A DNA stretch of 19,804 nucleotides from contig CAJWIA010000005.1 in NCBI GenBank assembly GCA_913040765.1, positions 1 through 19,804 on the forward strand, given 5' to 3'. The notes beneath the pieces were generated by a model, which did not search any database, had not been told where the DNA came from, and saw nothing but the letters and a program-made list of their open reading frames with translations. Made by a program: the position numbers and the translations under genes. The DNA is from an uncultured Anaerolineales bacterium (GTDB taxonomy: Bacteria > Chloroflexota > Anaerolineae > Anaerolineales > UBA11657). Of the stretch, positions 1 to 7,715 are shown in pieces; positions within the stretch are counted from its first letter, which is position 1; each line of letters opens with the position of its first letter.

Positions 1-37
1 TCAAGCGAATTTTTTTCTTCCATTTTTTACCACCCAT
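1..37 (-). CDS. 5' end of a leftward gene, probable signal-peptide N-terminus (partial)
   Basis: On the minus strand an ATG at 35-37 opens a frame that stays open to the left edge and reads MGGKKWKKKIRL. A short, strongly basic start like this is what the n-region of a signal peptide or signal anchor looks like. A second possible ATG at 21-23 (MEEKNSL) is in another frame and has a better Shine-Dalgarno-like GGTGG before it, so the true frame is not settled. The gene lies downstream of a promoter overlapped by a Fur-like operator, so a metal-uptake or metal-responsive protein is a reasonable guess. Only 12 codons are visible, and the product cannot be named. Confidence 0.35.
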   Translation of the reverse strand, partial: MGGKKWKKKIRL

Positions 38-91
38 TTTGCAATATAAACAATATCTGACTTCTAAATCGATCTTAATATATTCGGCTCA

Positions 92-119
92 AATATATGT
101 TATTGCAAATGATTCGCAA
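92..119 (-). promoter_or_regulatory. Leftward sigma-70-like promoter overlapped by Fur-like box 1
   Basis: Read on the minus strand, a -35-like TTGCGA (plus positions 114-119) and a -10-like TATATT (plus positions 92-97) are separated by 16 bp. Initiation would fall near position 85, giving a leader of about 48 nt to the ATG at 37. The -35 and the spacer lie inside the inverted repeat at 102-126, as expected for a repressor that blocks RNA polymerase. The promoter is a consensus match by eye only. Confidence 0.4.
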
Positions 120-126
120 TTGCAAT
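102..126. promoter_or_regulatory. Fur/Zur-like operator 1
   Basis: A 25-bp inverted repeat has ATTGCAA and TTGCAAT as its outer arms. Inside it, TGCAAATGATTCGCA (104-118) fits the 7-1-7 layout of the Fur superfamily, with six of seven symmetric positions paired around G111. It shares the pattern TGnnAATnATTnnCA with a second site at 189-213. Which family member binds (Fur, Zur or another) cannot be told from the DNA. Confidence 0.5.
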
Positions 127-187
127 GAACCACAATAATAGCACATACTGATGATCAATGTCAACAATATTGGTGTTAAAGTTTGGT

Positions 188-214
188 TATTGCTATTGAG
201 AATTATTAGCAATA
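188..214. promoter_or_regulatory. Fur/Zur-like operator 2
   Basis: An imperfect 27-bp inverted repeat with outer arms TATTGCTA and TAGCAATA contains TGAGAATTATTAGCA (197-211), again TGnnAATnATTnnCA. It lies about 87 bp from operator 1 (dyad centres 201 and 114). An AT-rich stretch with TATAAT-like hexamers on both strands (214-225) directly follows. It may act with operator 1 on the leftward gene. Confidence 0.45.
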
Positions 215-242
215 TTATATATAATTAGTGGAGAAAGATAAT

Positions 243-262
243 AAATATCAAGTAACTTGAAG
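243..262 (-). terminator. Possible weak terminator after the PBP gene
   Basis: Two bases after the penicillin-binding protein stop codon on the minus strand is the 13-bp palindrome TCAAGTTACTTGA (plus 248-260), followed by a T/A-rich tract. The stem is only five or six pairs and not GC-rich, so this is a weak candidate. Confidence 0.2.
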
Positions 263-3200
263 CTAACGCACAACAAAAACGGGCACATCTTCACTACGAG
301 TAACATTTCCAGCTGCGTCACTCGCACGAACGTGGATACTATGTGATCCCACTACATCTATTTTCCAACGTGTAGCAAAAGGAGCAATCGTTCTAGTTTC
401 AACCTTCTTGTCATCAACCCATATTTCCACGAAAGCTACTGAAAAATCATCGCCAACATCTGGTTGAATTACAATTGACTCTTCATCAATATCAACAATT
501 TTCCCAGGCCACGGAGCAGTAATACTTACAGCGGGGGACTGATTATCTACAGTTACTTGTACTGTAGCCAAATCAAATTGTTGATCATTCCGTACTACTA
601 GCAACTGTATAGTATACAGTCCAGACAGGCCAGTAGTATCCCACTGTTGTAAAAGACCATCATTCACTCTTCCATAATTGTCTTCTCCGAGCTGCGACCA
701 CTTGTCTGGATTCAAACCTTGTCCATATTGTAATCTATAGTATTGGAAATCATTGCCTGTTGCAGAACCTTCTATAGACACATTGCCTTTAACATAATCA
801 AATGGTAGAGGCAAAATAATTTCGGCTGATTCCACATTTGCCACTTGCTCATTGCCTTGAACGGTATCATATATATATGGCGGCTGTGGAATTCCCTCAT
901 TTGCTACCCAATCAGCAGCACCTGAAGGAAGTATCTGAAAAATTCTATCTTCAATTAACTCTGGCGGTGTATAAACAGTCGCTAATTTGCCGGTATCTCT
1001 ATTGATCTTAAACGATTGCCATATATCGTCTAAAGAGACTGGCTCAGTTCCCATGACAAATACCTCACGAACAATCTCCTGGCAATCATCAGTTGGTAAC
1101 AAGCCGGACGGATAACATACTTTGGTCTCCTTGATGCCTACAGGACGATCCCATCCAATAGGCGCAAGACTCATAGCACGCACGCCATAAGTCATGACAG
1201 CATGCCAAATAGGAGCAGCTCCATTAGAGCCAGTTACCTCTAACATTCCTGTGGAGTCATTATTTCCTATCCAAACTCCAGCAACTAAATGAGGTGTGTA
1301 ACCTACAGTCCAGCTATCAACATAATTGTTTGTTGTGCCAGTCTTCGCCGCAGCCGGTCTTCCGAGCTCCAAAGAATTCGGATGACCGAAAGCGGGTATA
1401 CGAGATCGTTCATCCGAAAGCACATGATTCATCAAGTAAGCTAGTTCAGGACTAAGTACGGGTCGGGTATCAGGACCTATGAACTCACAGGGAGATTCAC
1501 CGTCATTCCCGCAATATGTCAATACGCTACCATCCCTGTCCTTAATGTTTAGAATAACAACCGGATCCAAAGATCGAAAACCGGTCCGAATGTGCGGTCC
1601 ATGCGCAGCTTTACCTGCCATAATTCCATTGTTAGCAAACACACTATAAGCATAAGTTAGGTCCATCAAGCTGACTTCACCTCCACCTAGAGTTAAAGCC
1701 GGACCATAATTTTCAGTATCACCATCCAATGAATTAATTCCTAATTTGTGCGCCGTGCGAAGCACATTCTCTACACCCACCATGGTCATAACTTTTACTG
1801 CAGGTACATTGAGTGATTGGGATAGTGCTGTACGAAAACTTACTGGACCACGAAAAGAACGGTCATAATTTTCGGGCACATATGAAACACCGCTATCTAA
1901 TGGAAATGCTGTCCTTACGTCAAGCACCATGCTAGCAGGAGTATATCCTTGTGAAAATGCAGTTAGATAGGTAAAAGGCTTTATTGTAGATCCAGGTTGA
2001 CGCAATCCAGATGTAGCAACGTTATAACTACCGTCTATGTTACGATTCCAATAATCATATGAACCAAGCATAGATAATATTTCACCAGTTCCAGGGTTTT
2101 GTACAACAACCGCTACATTACTCGCTTGCCGATCAACACCTACATATTTGCTAGCTACCGGCGGCAAATATGCGGCTGCTTTACAATCACTACTATCAGA
2201 TGTTAATACAACTGTGGTTGGATCTAACCCACTTAGACGGTCGATATGAGTCCGTGAAACACATTCTACTTGTTTCTGTAATTCAACATCTAATGTCGTA
2301 GTGATACGTAAACCTCCACGCTGTACTAGATCCTCCCCTAGCAACAATTCAGCCTCATTCAATGCATAGAAAACAAAGTGCGGGGCATCAATGTTAAATC
2401 GACTACTTGCAGGTTGTAACCTAGCAAAAACATCATCATCTAGGGCTGCACTTGCATCTTCATCAGAAATATAACCTTGGTTCACCATCGACTCTAAAAC
2501 TAAAACCTGTCTCTTCCTGGCGGACTCAGGTGCATCAATTGGGTTTAAAGCTGGAGACTGCGGTATAGATGCTAGCAATGCGCTTTCGGACAAACTCAAT
2601 TGTACTGCAGGTTTTCCAAAATATACCCTTGATGCTGCATCTATGCCATACGCAAGATGACCATAGAAATTAGTGTTTAGATACCATTCCAGTATTTGTG
2701 ATTTGTTGTACCTTGTTGTAGCTTCACGTGCGATTAGAACTTCGCGTAACTTACGCGAATAACTAGTATCTGCATACATACCAGGAGCAATAATCACATT
2801 TTTTACTAACTGTTGAGTAATAGTGCTCCCGCCTTGGATAAGTCCGGGACAATCCTCAGGGCGCAATACACAAATTGGTCTACTTAGGTTGGCACTAAAA
2901 GCTCTCAGCATACCAAACAGGTCGTAGCCTGCATTTTGATAAAAAGTTTTGTCTTCTATGGATATAGTAGCCGTCTGAAACCGCACTGGTATCTGCTCAA
3001 GATCCAACCACTGTCGGTCTCCAGCACGAGGATCAATCACTTCATATAAAACATACTGGCCAGTACGATCAAAAATCTTTGTAGTCTGAAAAAACTGATT
3101 ACTGGAAGTCTGGAATGCTAATTCTAGAGACTCGGCACTGGGTAAATCAACAACAATTTCGGAATATACTCCCAGCATGACTACTGCTCCAGCAGTCATG

Positions 3201-3328
3201 GATGCGAATACAATCATTACAACCATTAGTAATAATCCAACAAACCACGGCCTCATACTACGTAGACCACTTTTAGCACGACGACGGCGTGCACGCCTGT
3301 CACGAACAATATGTATTGAGTTAGGCAT
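263..3328 (-). CDS. Class A penicillin-binding protein (bifunctional transglycosylase/transpeptidase)
   Basis: This 1021-residue protein polymerises lipid II into glycan strands and cross-links them on the outer face of the cytoplasmic membrane. A basic N-terminus and one membrane segment (about residues 26-55) precede the GT51 domain: catalytic Glu125 in EDKTFYQN, GGSTITQQ at 166-173, and RKLRE with Glu196. The transpeptidase domain has S447-T-I-K450, S505-L-N507 and K662-T-G-T. Two Ig-like beta-sandwich modules follow (about 840-1021). They make the protein longer than most class A PBPs and probably bind wall or partner proteins. The usual His in the ED-x-x-F-x-x-H motif is Asn132. The gene is last in the leftward cluster, 42 bp after the methyltransferase. 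There is no Shine-Dalgarno, but a TATAAT lies six bases before the ATG. Confidence 0.95.
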   Translation of the reverse strand: MPNSIHIVRDRRARRRRAKSGLRSMRPWFVGLLLMVVMIVFASMTAGAVVMLGVYSEIVVDLPSAESLELAFQTSSNQFFQTTKIFDRTGQYVLYEVIDPRAGDRQWLDLEQIPVRFQTATISIEDKTFYQNAGYDLFGMLRAFSANLSRPICVLRPEDCPGLIQGGSTITQQLVKNVIIAPGMYADTSYSRKLREVLIAREATTRYNKSQILEWYLNTNFYGHLAYGIDAASRVYFGKPAVQLSLSESALLASIPQSPALNPIDAPESARKRQVLVLESMVNQGYISDEDASAALDDDVFARLQPASSRFNIDAPHFVFYALNEAELLLGEDLVQRGGLRITTTLDVELQKQVECVSRTHIDRLSGLDPTTVVLTSDSSDCKAAAYLPPVASKYVGVDRQASNVAVVVQNPGTGEILSMLGSYDYWNRNIDGSYNVATSGLRQPGSTIKPFTYLTAFSQGYTPASMVLDVRTAFPLDSGVSYVPENYDRSFRGPVSFRTALSQSLNVPAVKVMTMVGVENVLRTAHKLGINSLDGDTENYGPALTLGGGEVSLMDLTYAYSVFANNGIMAGKAAHGPHIRTGFRSLDPVVILNIKDRDGSVLTYCGNDGESPCEFIGPDTRPVLSPELAYLMNHVLSDERSRIPAFGHPNSLELGRPAAAKTGTTNNYVDSWTVGYTPHLVAGVWIGNNDSTGMLEVTGSNGAAPIWHAVMTYGVRAMSLAPIGWDRPVGIKETKVCYPSGLLPTDDCQEIVREVFVMGTEPVSLDDIWQSFKINRDTGKLATVYTPPELIEDRIFQILPSGAADWVANEGIPQPPYIYDTVQGNEQVANVESAEIILPLPFDYVKGNVSIEGSATGNDFQYYRLQYGQGLNPDKWSQLGEDNYGRVNDGLLQQWDTTGLSGLYTIQLLVVRNDQQFDLATVQVTVDNQSPAVSITAPWPGKIVDIDEESIVIQPDVGDDFSVAFVEIWVDDKKVETRTIAPFATRWKIDVVGSHSIHVRASDAAGNVTRSEDVPVFVVR

Positions 3329-3334
3329 TCTATG

Positions 3335-3370
3335 ATTATAGTACTAGTATATTAGAATCATTCCTAATAT
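3335..3370 (-). promoter_or_regulatory. Possible internal promoter and inverted repeat before the PBP gene
   Basis: Read leftward, the 42-bp gap between the methyltransferase stop and the PBP start contains the inverted repeat ATATTAG-8 nt-CTAATAT (plus 3349-3355 and 3364-3370), then TATAAT (plus 3335-3340) ending six bases before the ATG. A transcript from this -10 would be nearly leaderless, which fits the missing ribosome-binding site. No good -35 is visible at 17 bp. The inverted repeat could be an operator or an mRNA hairpin. Confidence 0.25.
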
Positions 3371-4144
3371 TTAGTCACCTGATTCTGGTGAATTTCTTTC
3401 TATCACGACCATATGCGATAGACCTAACCATCGTAAAGAAGTTCCCTCAAGGGCTTGCAATCCATATCTAATCATCCTACCAATAACACCCCATTTAGAC
3501 ACAAGGTTGTCATATCCCCCAAAAATTACAGTATGTGAAACTATTTTCGCCTGCAGTCCACTAAACAAACTTATAATTTCGGAAGGTAAGTACGTGCGTA
3601 CATGTGGCGCCAAAATATCACGCAAAAAATCAGGCAGATAATTAATGAGAGGGACATTCCCAAAATGGTATTTATCGCGCCAGTAAATTCCGTGTGTTTC
3701 CACAGGATACCACCGGTTCGGAACGAAAATTATAGCTCTTCCTCCGTCAATACCGTTTTCTTTGTCCGGTAGCCGTAACACACGTATAATTTCACTGGCC
3801 GCCATATTGTCATCTTGAACATGTTCTAGAACTTCATGCGAAATCACATAATCGAAGCAACCGTCCGCATATGGCAGATGTTCGCACTGACCAGCAACCA
3901 AAAGGTCTGAATCTACAACAGAAGATGCCAAACGTGATATTTCAATATCAAGTCCATGTACATTTTTATAAAATTGACTTAACTCACGTACATACACACC
4001 CAACCCACAGCCATCTACTAAGATACGGCTCCCAGTGTGCACAGGTAGTGCAGACAGCATCATTTGCAAACGTCGCTGTTGACCTTGCCTCCATACATAG
4101 GAAGGCTCTCCTCTCGAAGCAGCTTCGGGAGAGTACTGGTTCAT
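3371..4144 (-). CDS. Class I SAM-dependent methyltransferase (Methyltransf_11 type), substrate unknown
   Basis: The protein is 257 residues with a Rossmann-type methyltransferase core: motif I (ILVDGCGLG), an acidic residue after the second strand (VHGLDIE) and the family phrase VISHEVLEHV after the fourth. The C-terminal half (FVPNRWYPVETHGIYW onward) resembles methyltransferases that act on small molecules or glycans, but the substrate cannot be assigned. The frame can be extended to a TTG at 4156. I prefer the ATG at 4144 because its A overlaps the UbiE-type stop codon as ATGA and a GGGG tract lies about seven bases upstream, the classic arrangement for translational coupling. It sits between a quinone-type methyltransferase and a PBP, so it could serve either envelope or quinone chemistry. 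Confidence 0.85.
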   Translation of the reverse strand: MNQYSPEAASRGEPSYVWRQGQQRRLQMMLSALPVHTGSRILVDGCGLGVYVRELSQFYKNVHGLDIEISRLASSVVDSDLLVAGQCEHLPYADGCFDYVISHEVLEHVQDDNMAASEIIRVLRLPDKENGIDGGRAIIFVPNRWYPVETHGIYWRDKYHFGNVPLINYLPDFLRDILAPHVRTYLPSEIISLFSGLQAKIVSHTVIFGGYDNLVSKWGVIGRMIRYGLQALEGTSLRWLGLSHMVVIERNSPESGD

Positions 4145-4842
4145 TTCATGCCCCAATGAAACGCTACAGACCCTAACATTACCTTACTAAAACCTACATT
4201 TCTGAAACCCACACTAGAAATCAATTCCGCCAAATCCTCTGCCGACAAGAACTCAGACGTTGATTCAGAAAAATATTTGTAGGCTGCACCATGTCCAGTT
4301 ATTAACTGTCCCACCAATGGAATCACACCAAAGAAATAAGGCTTAAGTAACAATCTTAGCCATGTTTGTCGTAATGGGCTAGTATCCAGACACAACAATT
4401 TACCCCCTTCAGTTAATACACGATACTGTTCCTTAAGTGCCGATTTTACACTGGCCACATTGCGCATGAGAAATGCAGACATCACCACATCAAAACTGTT
4501 TTTTTGAAACGACAAATTAAGTGAGTCAGCAGCTAACCAACAAACACTATCCGCATTTCTGCGAGTACGAGCGACACGCAACATGTTCTCGGAAAAATCT
4601 GCGCCCACACATATTATGTCAGTCTGACCAGATACCATTTCTAATGGAAGATCTCCTGTGCCTGTACCTATATCTAACACACGTCCCTTGTTCAGCAATC
4701 TAGTCTGATTTGTCAAACAACGACGCCAAGACTTATCATATCCAAATGTCATTAGGCGATTCATAAGATTATAACGATAAGCAATAAGGTTAAACATAAA
4801 CCTTATATCATCCGGTTGTTTGCTAATATATTTACGCATCAT
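4141..4842 (-). CDS. ubiE: UbiE/MenG-type quinone C-methyltransferase
   Basis: This protein of 233 residues probably performs the last carbon methylation of menaquinone (2-demethylmenaquinone to menaquinone) using S-adenosylmethionine at the membrane face. The N-terminus DDIRFMFNLIAYRYNLMNRL is the family signature (usual form: MFD-IA-RYD-MN). Motif I VLDIGTGTGDL lies at about residues 55-65, GADFSENML supplies the acidic SAM-ribose region, and MSAFLMRNV matches the conserved motif before helix E. The length is normal for UbiE/MenG. Two adjacent ATG codons (4842 and 4839) could start it; no ribosome-binding site is evident and only five bases separate it from the preceding LysM gene. The 3' end overlaps the next methyltransferase. 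Menaquinone rather than ubiquinone is inferred from the likely phylum. Confidence 0.87.
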   Translation of the reverse strand: MMRKYISKQPDDIRFMFNLIAYRYNLMNRLMTFGYDKSWRRCLTNQTRLLNKGRVLDIGTGTGDLPLEMVSGQTDIICVGADFSENMLRVARTRRNADSVCWLAADSLNLSFQKNSFDVVMSAFLMRNVASVKSALKEQYRVLTEGGKLLCLDTSPLRQTWLRLLLKPYFFGVIPLVGQLITGHGAAYKYFSESTSEFLSAEDLAELISSVGFRNVGFSKVMLGSVAFHWGMK

Positions 4843-4847
4843 ATTTG

Positions 4848-6455
4848 TCAGGGAGATAAAATTATTGCATTAATACTGCCAGGATAGTATAAAGCCTCTA
4901 TCCATTTATCATCCTTGACAAGCCATCCATCATACTCCCTTCGCGCTGATCTAACCAACCAACCATCTAGATTAAATGGTACTTCCGGGTCATCTGCTGC
5001 AATCCACACCCCATTATATTTCCTTGCAAAGTGCAAGTGTGTGGCACTAGAATAACCACCCTCACATGATGGGTGACCAATTAAGTCGCCAGTTTTCAAA
5101 GTCTTCCCAACTTGCACTCTGTCAGCATAATAGATATGCATATACAATAAGTTCCAGCCGGTTTGCTCATACCCATCACCATCAAAATCCTGAACCACTG
5201 CACCCTCGGACGATCGTACTATTTGCCCATCAGCAGACGCACGTATCCACGCTTGAACAACTTGACATCCACTTGCACCGCCAGGCGGACCGAAATCGAT
5301 TCCCGCCCAAGCACTACCAGAATCCCAACCTCCGTGAGGTCCTCCTGTAAAATACCATACCTCATTTCTATCCCAAGGCCATTCAAAGTCCGGCTGCTCT
5401 AAATATGAAGGTAATAACGGTTCATAGGCATATCCAAACGCACTACCGAACATTTCGGCATAAAGTCTATCAAAGCCACTCTCACTAACAATGTCGGGCC
5501 AGATATCAGAAGAATACATCTTACTAAAATAAAATTGTACGGCTACTGTACCAGCATTGAGACCGGGCGCAATTGCTAACTGCGATCCATCTATCAAATC
5601 TAGCACTTGCAAAGTATCCTCTCTCCATCCGTAAAAACCATAATTTAGAGTGTCAGCCGCCCACGACAATTGTCTTAAGAGTCCTTTGTATCCTGGTCGA
5701 ACATATCCAAAGGGATATGTTAGCGAAACATCACCTGCATTGGATCCCATAACCCAACCAGTCTGTTGCTCTAAAATAGCAATCAATAAGCGGGGGTTAA
5801 CTGAGTAATTCTCAGCTACATATTTAACGATTTCGGATCCATTTCTAGTGATTCCACGGTGATCTGTTTCACTAACTGCATTCAAATAACTGTCCCATTT
5901 GCTCAAGTACTCTGTGATATCAAATCCTATTTGGCCTGGTCCATAGACCAGTTCAGAGTCAGGAATAAGCTTATGATTAGACCCTAATGGGAGATAATTA
6001 TCTGGTATTTCCAAGGATTGTCCTAACACCAACATGTCGTTTGCTGGCAAATTGTTTGCTTCTCGTAGGGCTCTAACAGACACCTTGTACATACGTGCTA
6101 TTGCACTCAAAGTGTCACCAGATTTCACCACATAATTCTTCGCTGCCGGCACTACTTGAGCAGGACGCGTTACATCGGGAGTAGGTGTACCACTGACAAC
6201 CACAGTAGAATACACCATCTCACGTACCATACCTGGCATATAAGTGCCAGGCAACGTCCGAGGATTATCCTCATTGTTTCCCACTGGGGTAACCCGCCCA
6301 TCCACATCTTCCATATTATTAACTTCATGTCGAACACAAGCAATGCTTGCTGCCACCATCAAGACTAACACTATTACAGGTATATAATCTTCGTAAAGTG
6401 CAGAAGATTTTTGCTGAAGTCTCTTCACCGCTATAAATAAACGCTTGTAATTCAT
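4848..6455 (-). CDS. Membrane-anchored LysM protein with degenerate lysozyme-like and M23-like domains
   Basis: The 535-residue protein has an N-terminal membrane segment (about 25-40), a short linker, one LysM wall-binding domain (about 108-151, YVVKSGDTLSAIARMYKVS), a middle helical domain and a C-terminal M23/LytM-like domain. The middle domain contains YSVNPRLLIAILEQQTGW (217-234), which looks like the start of a lysozyme-like fold in which the catalytic Glu of ESG is Gln. In the M23-like domain the HxxxD metal motif reads W383-A-G-I-D387, while H440 and H473-L-H475 are kept. H374 in GGPHGGW might replace the lost ligand. A DFDGDGYEQ stretch resembles a calcium loop. It heads the leftward cluster and is divergent from two intact M23 genes. 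A regulatory or scaffolding role is plausible; enzyme activity is uncertain. Confidence 0.85.
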   Translation of the reverse strand: MNYKRLFIAVKRLQQKSSALYEDYIPVIVLVLMVAASIACVRHEVNNMEDVDGRVTPVGNNEDNPRTLPGTYMPGMVREMVYSTVVVSGTPTPDVTRPAQVVPAAKNYVVKSGDTLSAIARMYKVSVRALREANNLPANDMLVLGQSLEIPDNYLPLGSNHKLIPDSELVYGPGQIGFDITEYLSKWDSYLNAVSETDHRGITRNGSEIVKYVAENYSVNPRLLIAILEQQTGWVMGSNAGDVSLTYPFGYVRPGYKGLLRQLSWAADTLNYGFYGWREDTLQVLDLIDGSQLAIAPGLNAGTVAVQFYFSKMYSSDIWPDIVSESGFDRLYAEMFGSAFGYAYEPLLPSYLEQPDFEWPWDRNEVWYFTGGPHGGWDSGSAWAGIDFGPPGGASGCQVVQAWIRASADGQIVRSSEGAVVQDFDGDGYEQTGWNLLYMHIYYADRVQVGKTLKTGDLIGHPSCEGGYSSATHLHFARKYNGVWIAADDPEVPFNLDGWLVRSARREYDGWLVKDDKWIEALYYPGSINAIILSP

Positions 6456-6481
6456 TATTTAATATTCTACCGCAACACTAA

Positions 6482-6497
6482 GTGTATAATTATACAA
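6482..6497. promoter_or_regulatory. Candidate divergent -10 region between the two envelope clusters
   Basis: The palindromic stretch GTATAATTATAC (6484-6495) supplies a TATAAT hexamer on each strand (6485-6490 rightward; 6489-6494 read leftward). The leftward start would give a leader of about 27 nt to the LysM gene. The rightward start would give about 88 nt to the ATG at 6585. Neither side has a convincing -35 at 16-18 bp, so this is only a candidate, but it is the only good -10 in the 84-bp gap. Confidence 0.3.
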
Positions 6498-6584
6498 ATA
6501 CCGCTCGAAATAATCTGATAGAATTTTCGTATTGCTCACGTGCGTCCTTCAGAGTCTCATACAAATAATTTGCGAATACCATCA

Positions 6585-7715
6585 ATGACATCAAACTGGT
6601 TAAAGATATGTATTACACTATTTGTATTGAACTTCACATCTTGCAGTCAACCCAATCTACAACCCAATTCAACACTCCGGCCCCCGGAAGTAAAATATGC
6701 TAGTGCCACATTTACAAACACGGCTACTATTACAACCATCAGCCCCACCAACACTATTACTATGACAGCAACTTCAACTCCTACTAATACGTCGACATCC
6801 ACACCAACTAATACTCCAACGCCTACTATGTTTCCCACTCGAGATCCTAGCGCCACAAGCACTATCGTGCCAACCTACTTGCCGATTTCTGACCTGCCTG
6901 CGCCTCATTTCTGGCTGGACCGCCCAATCTCAGATGAATACAATGACTACGTCATACCAACATATAGATATGGGTCTACACAAGGAGGCACATTAAGAGT
7001 GCATCATGGTGTCGATTTCGTCAATTCATTAGGCACACCAATCAAGTCCGCAATATCTGGAAAGGTTGTTTTTGCAGGCAGTGATTATTATGCTAAATTA
7101 GGTCCAACAAAAGATTTTTACGGCAGAGCCATTATTGTCCATGCGTTCGATCATTTTCTACATCAGCCGGTGTTTGTCCTCTACGGTCATCTTGATACTA
7201 TTCTAGTTTCGAAGGGACAAACCGTAGAAACGGGAACAATACTAGGAACTGTAGGTGGAGCAGGAGTAGCTAAAGGTGGTAGCCATTTGCACATGGAAAT
7301 ACGCATTGGACACAATGATTATCTCTCAACAAGAAATCCAGAGTTGTGGATCCGCCCATACCCCGATTGGGGTACACTAGCTGGTAGAATAACAGACAAC
7401 GATGGCAAACTTATTCCACTAGTGAATATCACAGTGATTTCCAAGAAATTAGATGAAACAGATATTAGTCCTGTGCGTCGCTACTTAACCACATATGCCG
7501 AAGGTCCGGTAAACCCAGATGAAATTCTGGGCGAAAATTTTGTATTGGCTGATTTGCCTCCAGGCATATATACTGTTGGGGTAAACACAGGAGGAACTAT
7601 CCAGAGACAGGACATCACTATATTGCCAGACATACTGAATTGGATAGAATTTGTAAATGTTAATCCGCCTGCAACATGGACTCCTACACCCATTACAACT
7701 CCTACACCAAAATAA
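6585..7715 (+). CDS. M23 peptidase lipoprotein with Thr/Pro-rich stalk (copy 1)
   Basis: The mature protein should be a cell-surface lipoprotein that cuts peptide cross-links of peptidoglycan. I start at ATG 6585 (377 residues) because the sequence then begins as a compact lipoprotein signal, MTSNWLKICITLFVLNFTSC, with Cys20 as the lipidation site; the frame extends back to a GTG at 6540. A Thr/Ser/Pro stalk of about 70 residues leads to the M23 domain, where H140-H-G-V-D144, H202 (FVLYGHL) and H234-L-H236 supply the zinc and catalytic residues. A C-terminal beta-sandwich resembling carboxypeptidase-regulatory modules follows, ending in a second Thr/Pro tail. It is the first gene of the rightward cluster, and its 3' end overlaps the next frame by 40 bp. 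Confidence 0.88.
   Translation: MTSNWLKICITLFVLNFTSCSQPNLQPNSTLRPPEVKYASATFTNTATITTISPTNTITMTATSTPTNTSTSTPTNTPTPTMFPTRDPSATSTIVPTYLPISDLPAPHFWLDRPISDEYNDYVIPTYRYGSTQGGTLRVHHGVDFVNSLGTPIKSAISGKVVFAGSDYYAKLGPTKDFYGRAIIVHAFDHFLHQPVFVLYGHLDTILVSKGQTVETGTILGTVGGAGVAKGGSHLHMEIRIGHNDYLSTRNPELWIRPYPDWGTLAGRITDNDGKLIPLVNITVISKKLDETDISPVRRYLTTYAEGPVNPDEILGENFVLADLPPGIYTVGVNTGGTIQRQDITILPDILNWIEFVNVNPPATWTPTPITTPTPK

Noticed and set aside
3352..3366. Third Fur-like 15-mer (TTAGAATCATTCCTA) upstream of the PBP gene
   Set aside because: It keeps the AAT-n-ATT core but loses the conserved G and C near the ends seen in both sites at the left edge, and a metal link to the PBP is not supported.
3871..4176. 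101-residue plus-strand open frame across the methyltransferase genes
   Set aside because: It is antisense to two well-supported genes; the His/Thr-rich translation looks like a shadow frame.
6715..6840. Repetitive Thr/Pro codons that look like a DNA tandem repeat (also about 7900-8010)
   Set aside because: The repeats are irregular at the DNA level and are explained by low-complexity protein stalks; there is no constant unit or spacer, so no CRISPR or satellite.
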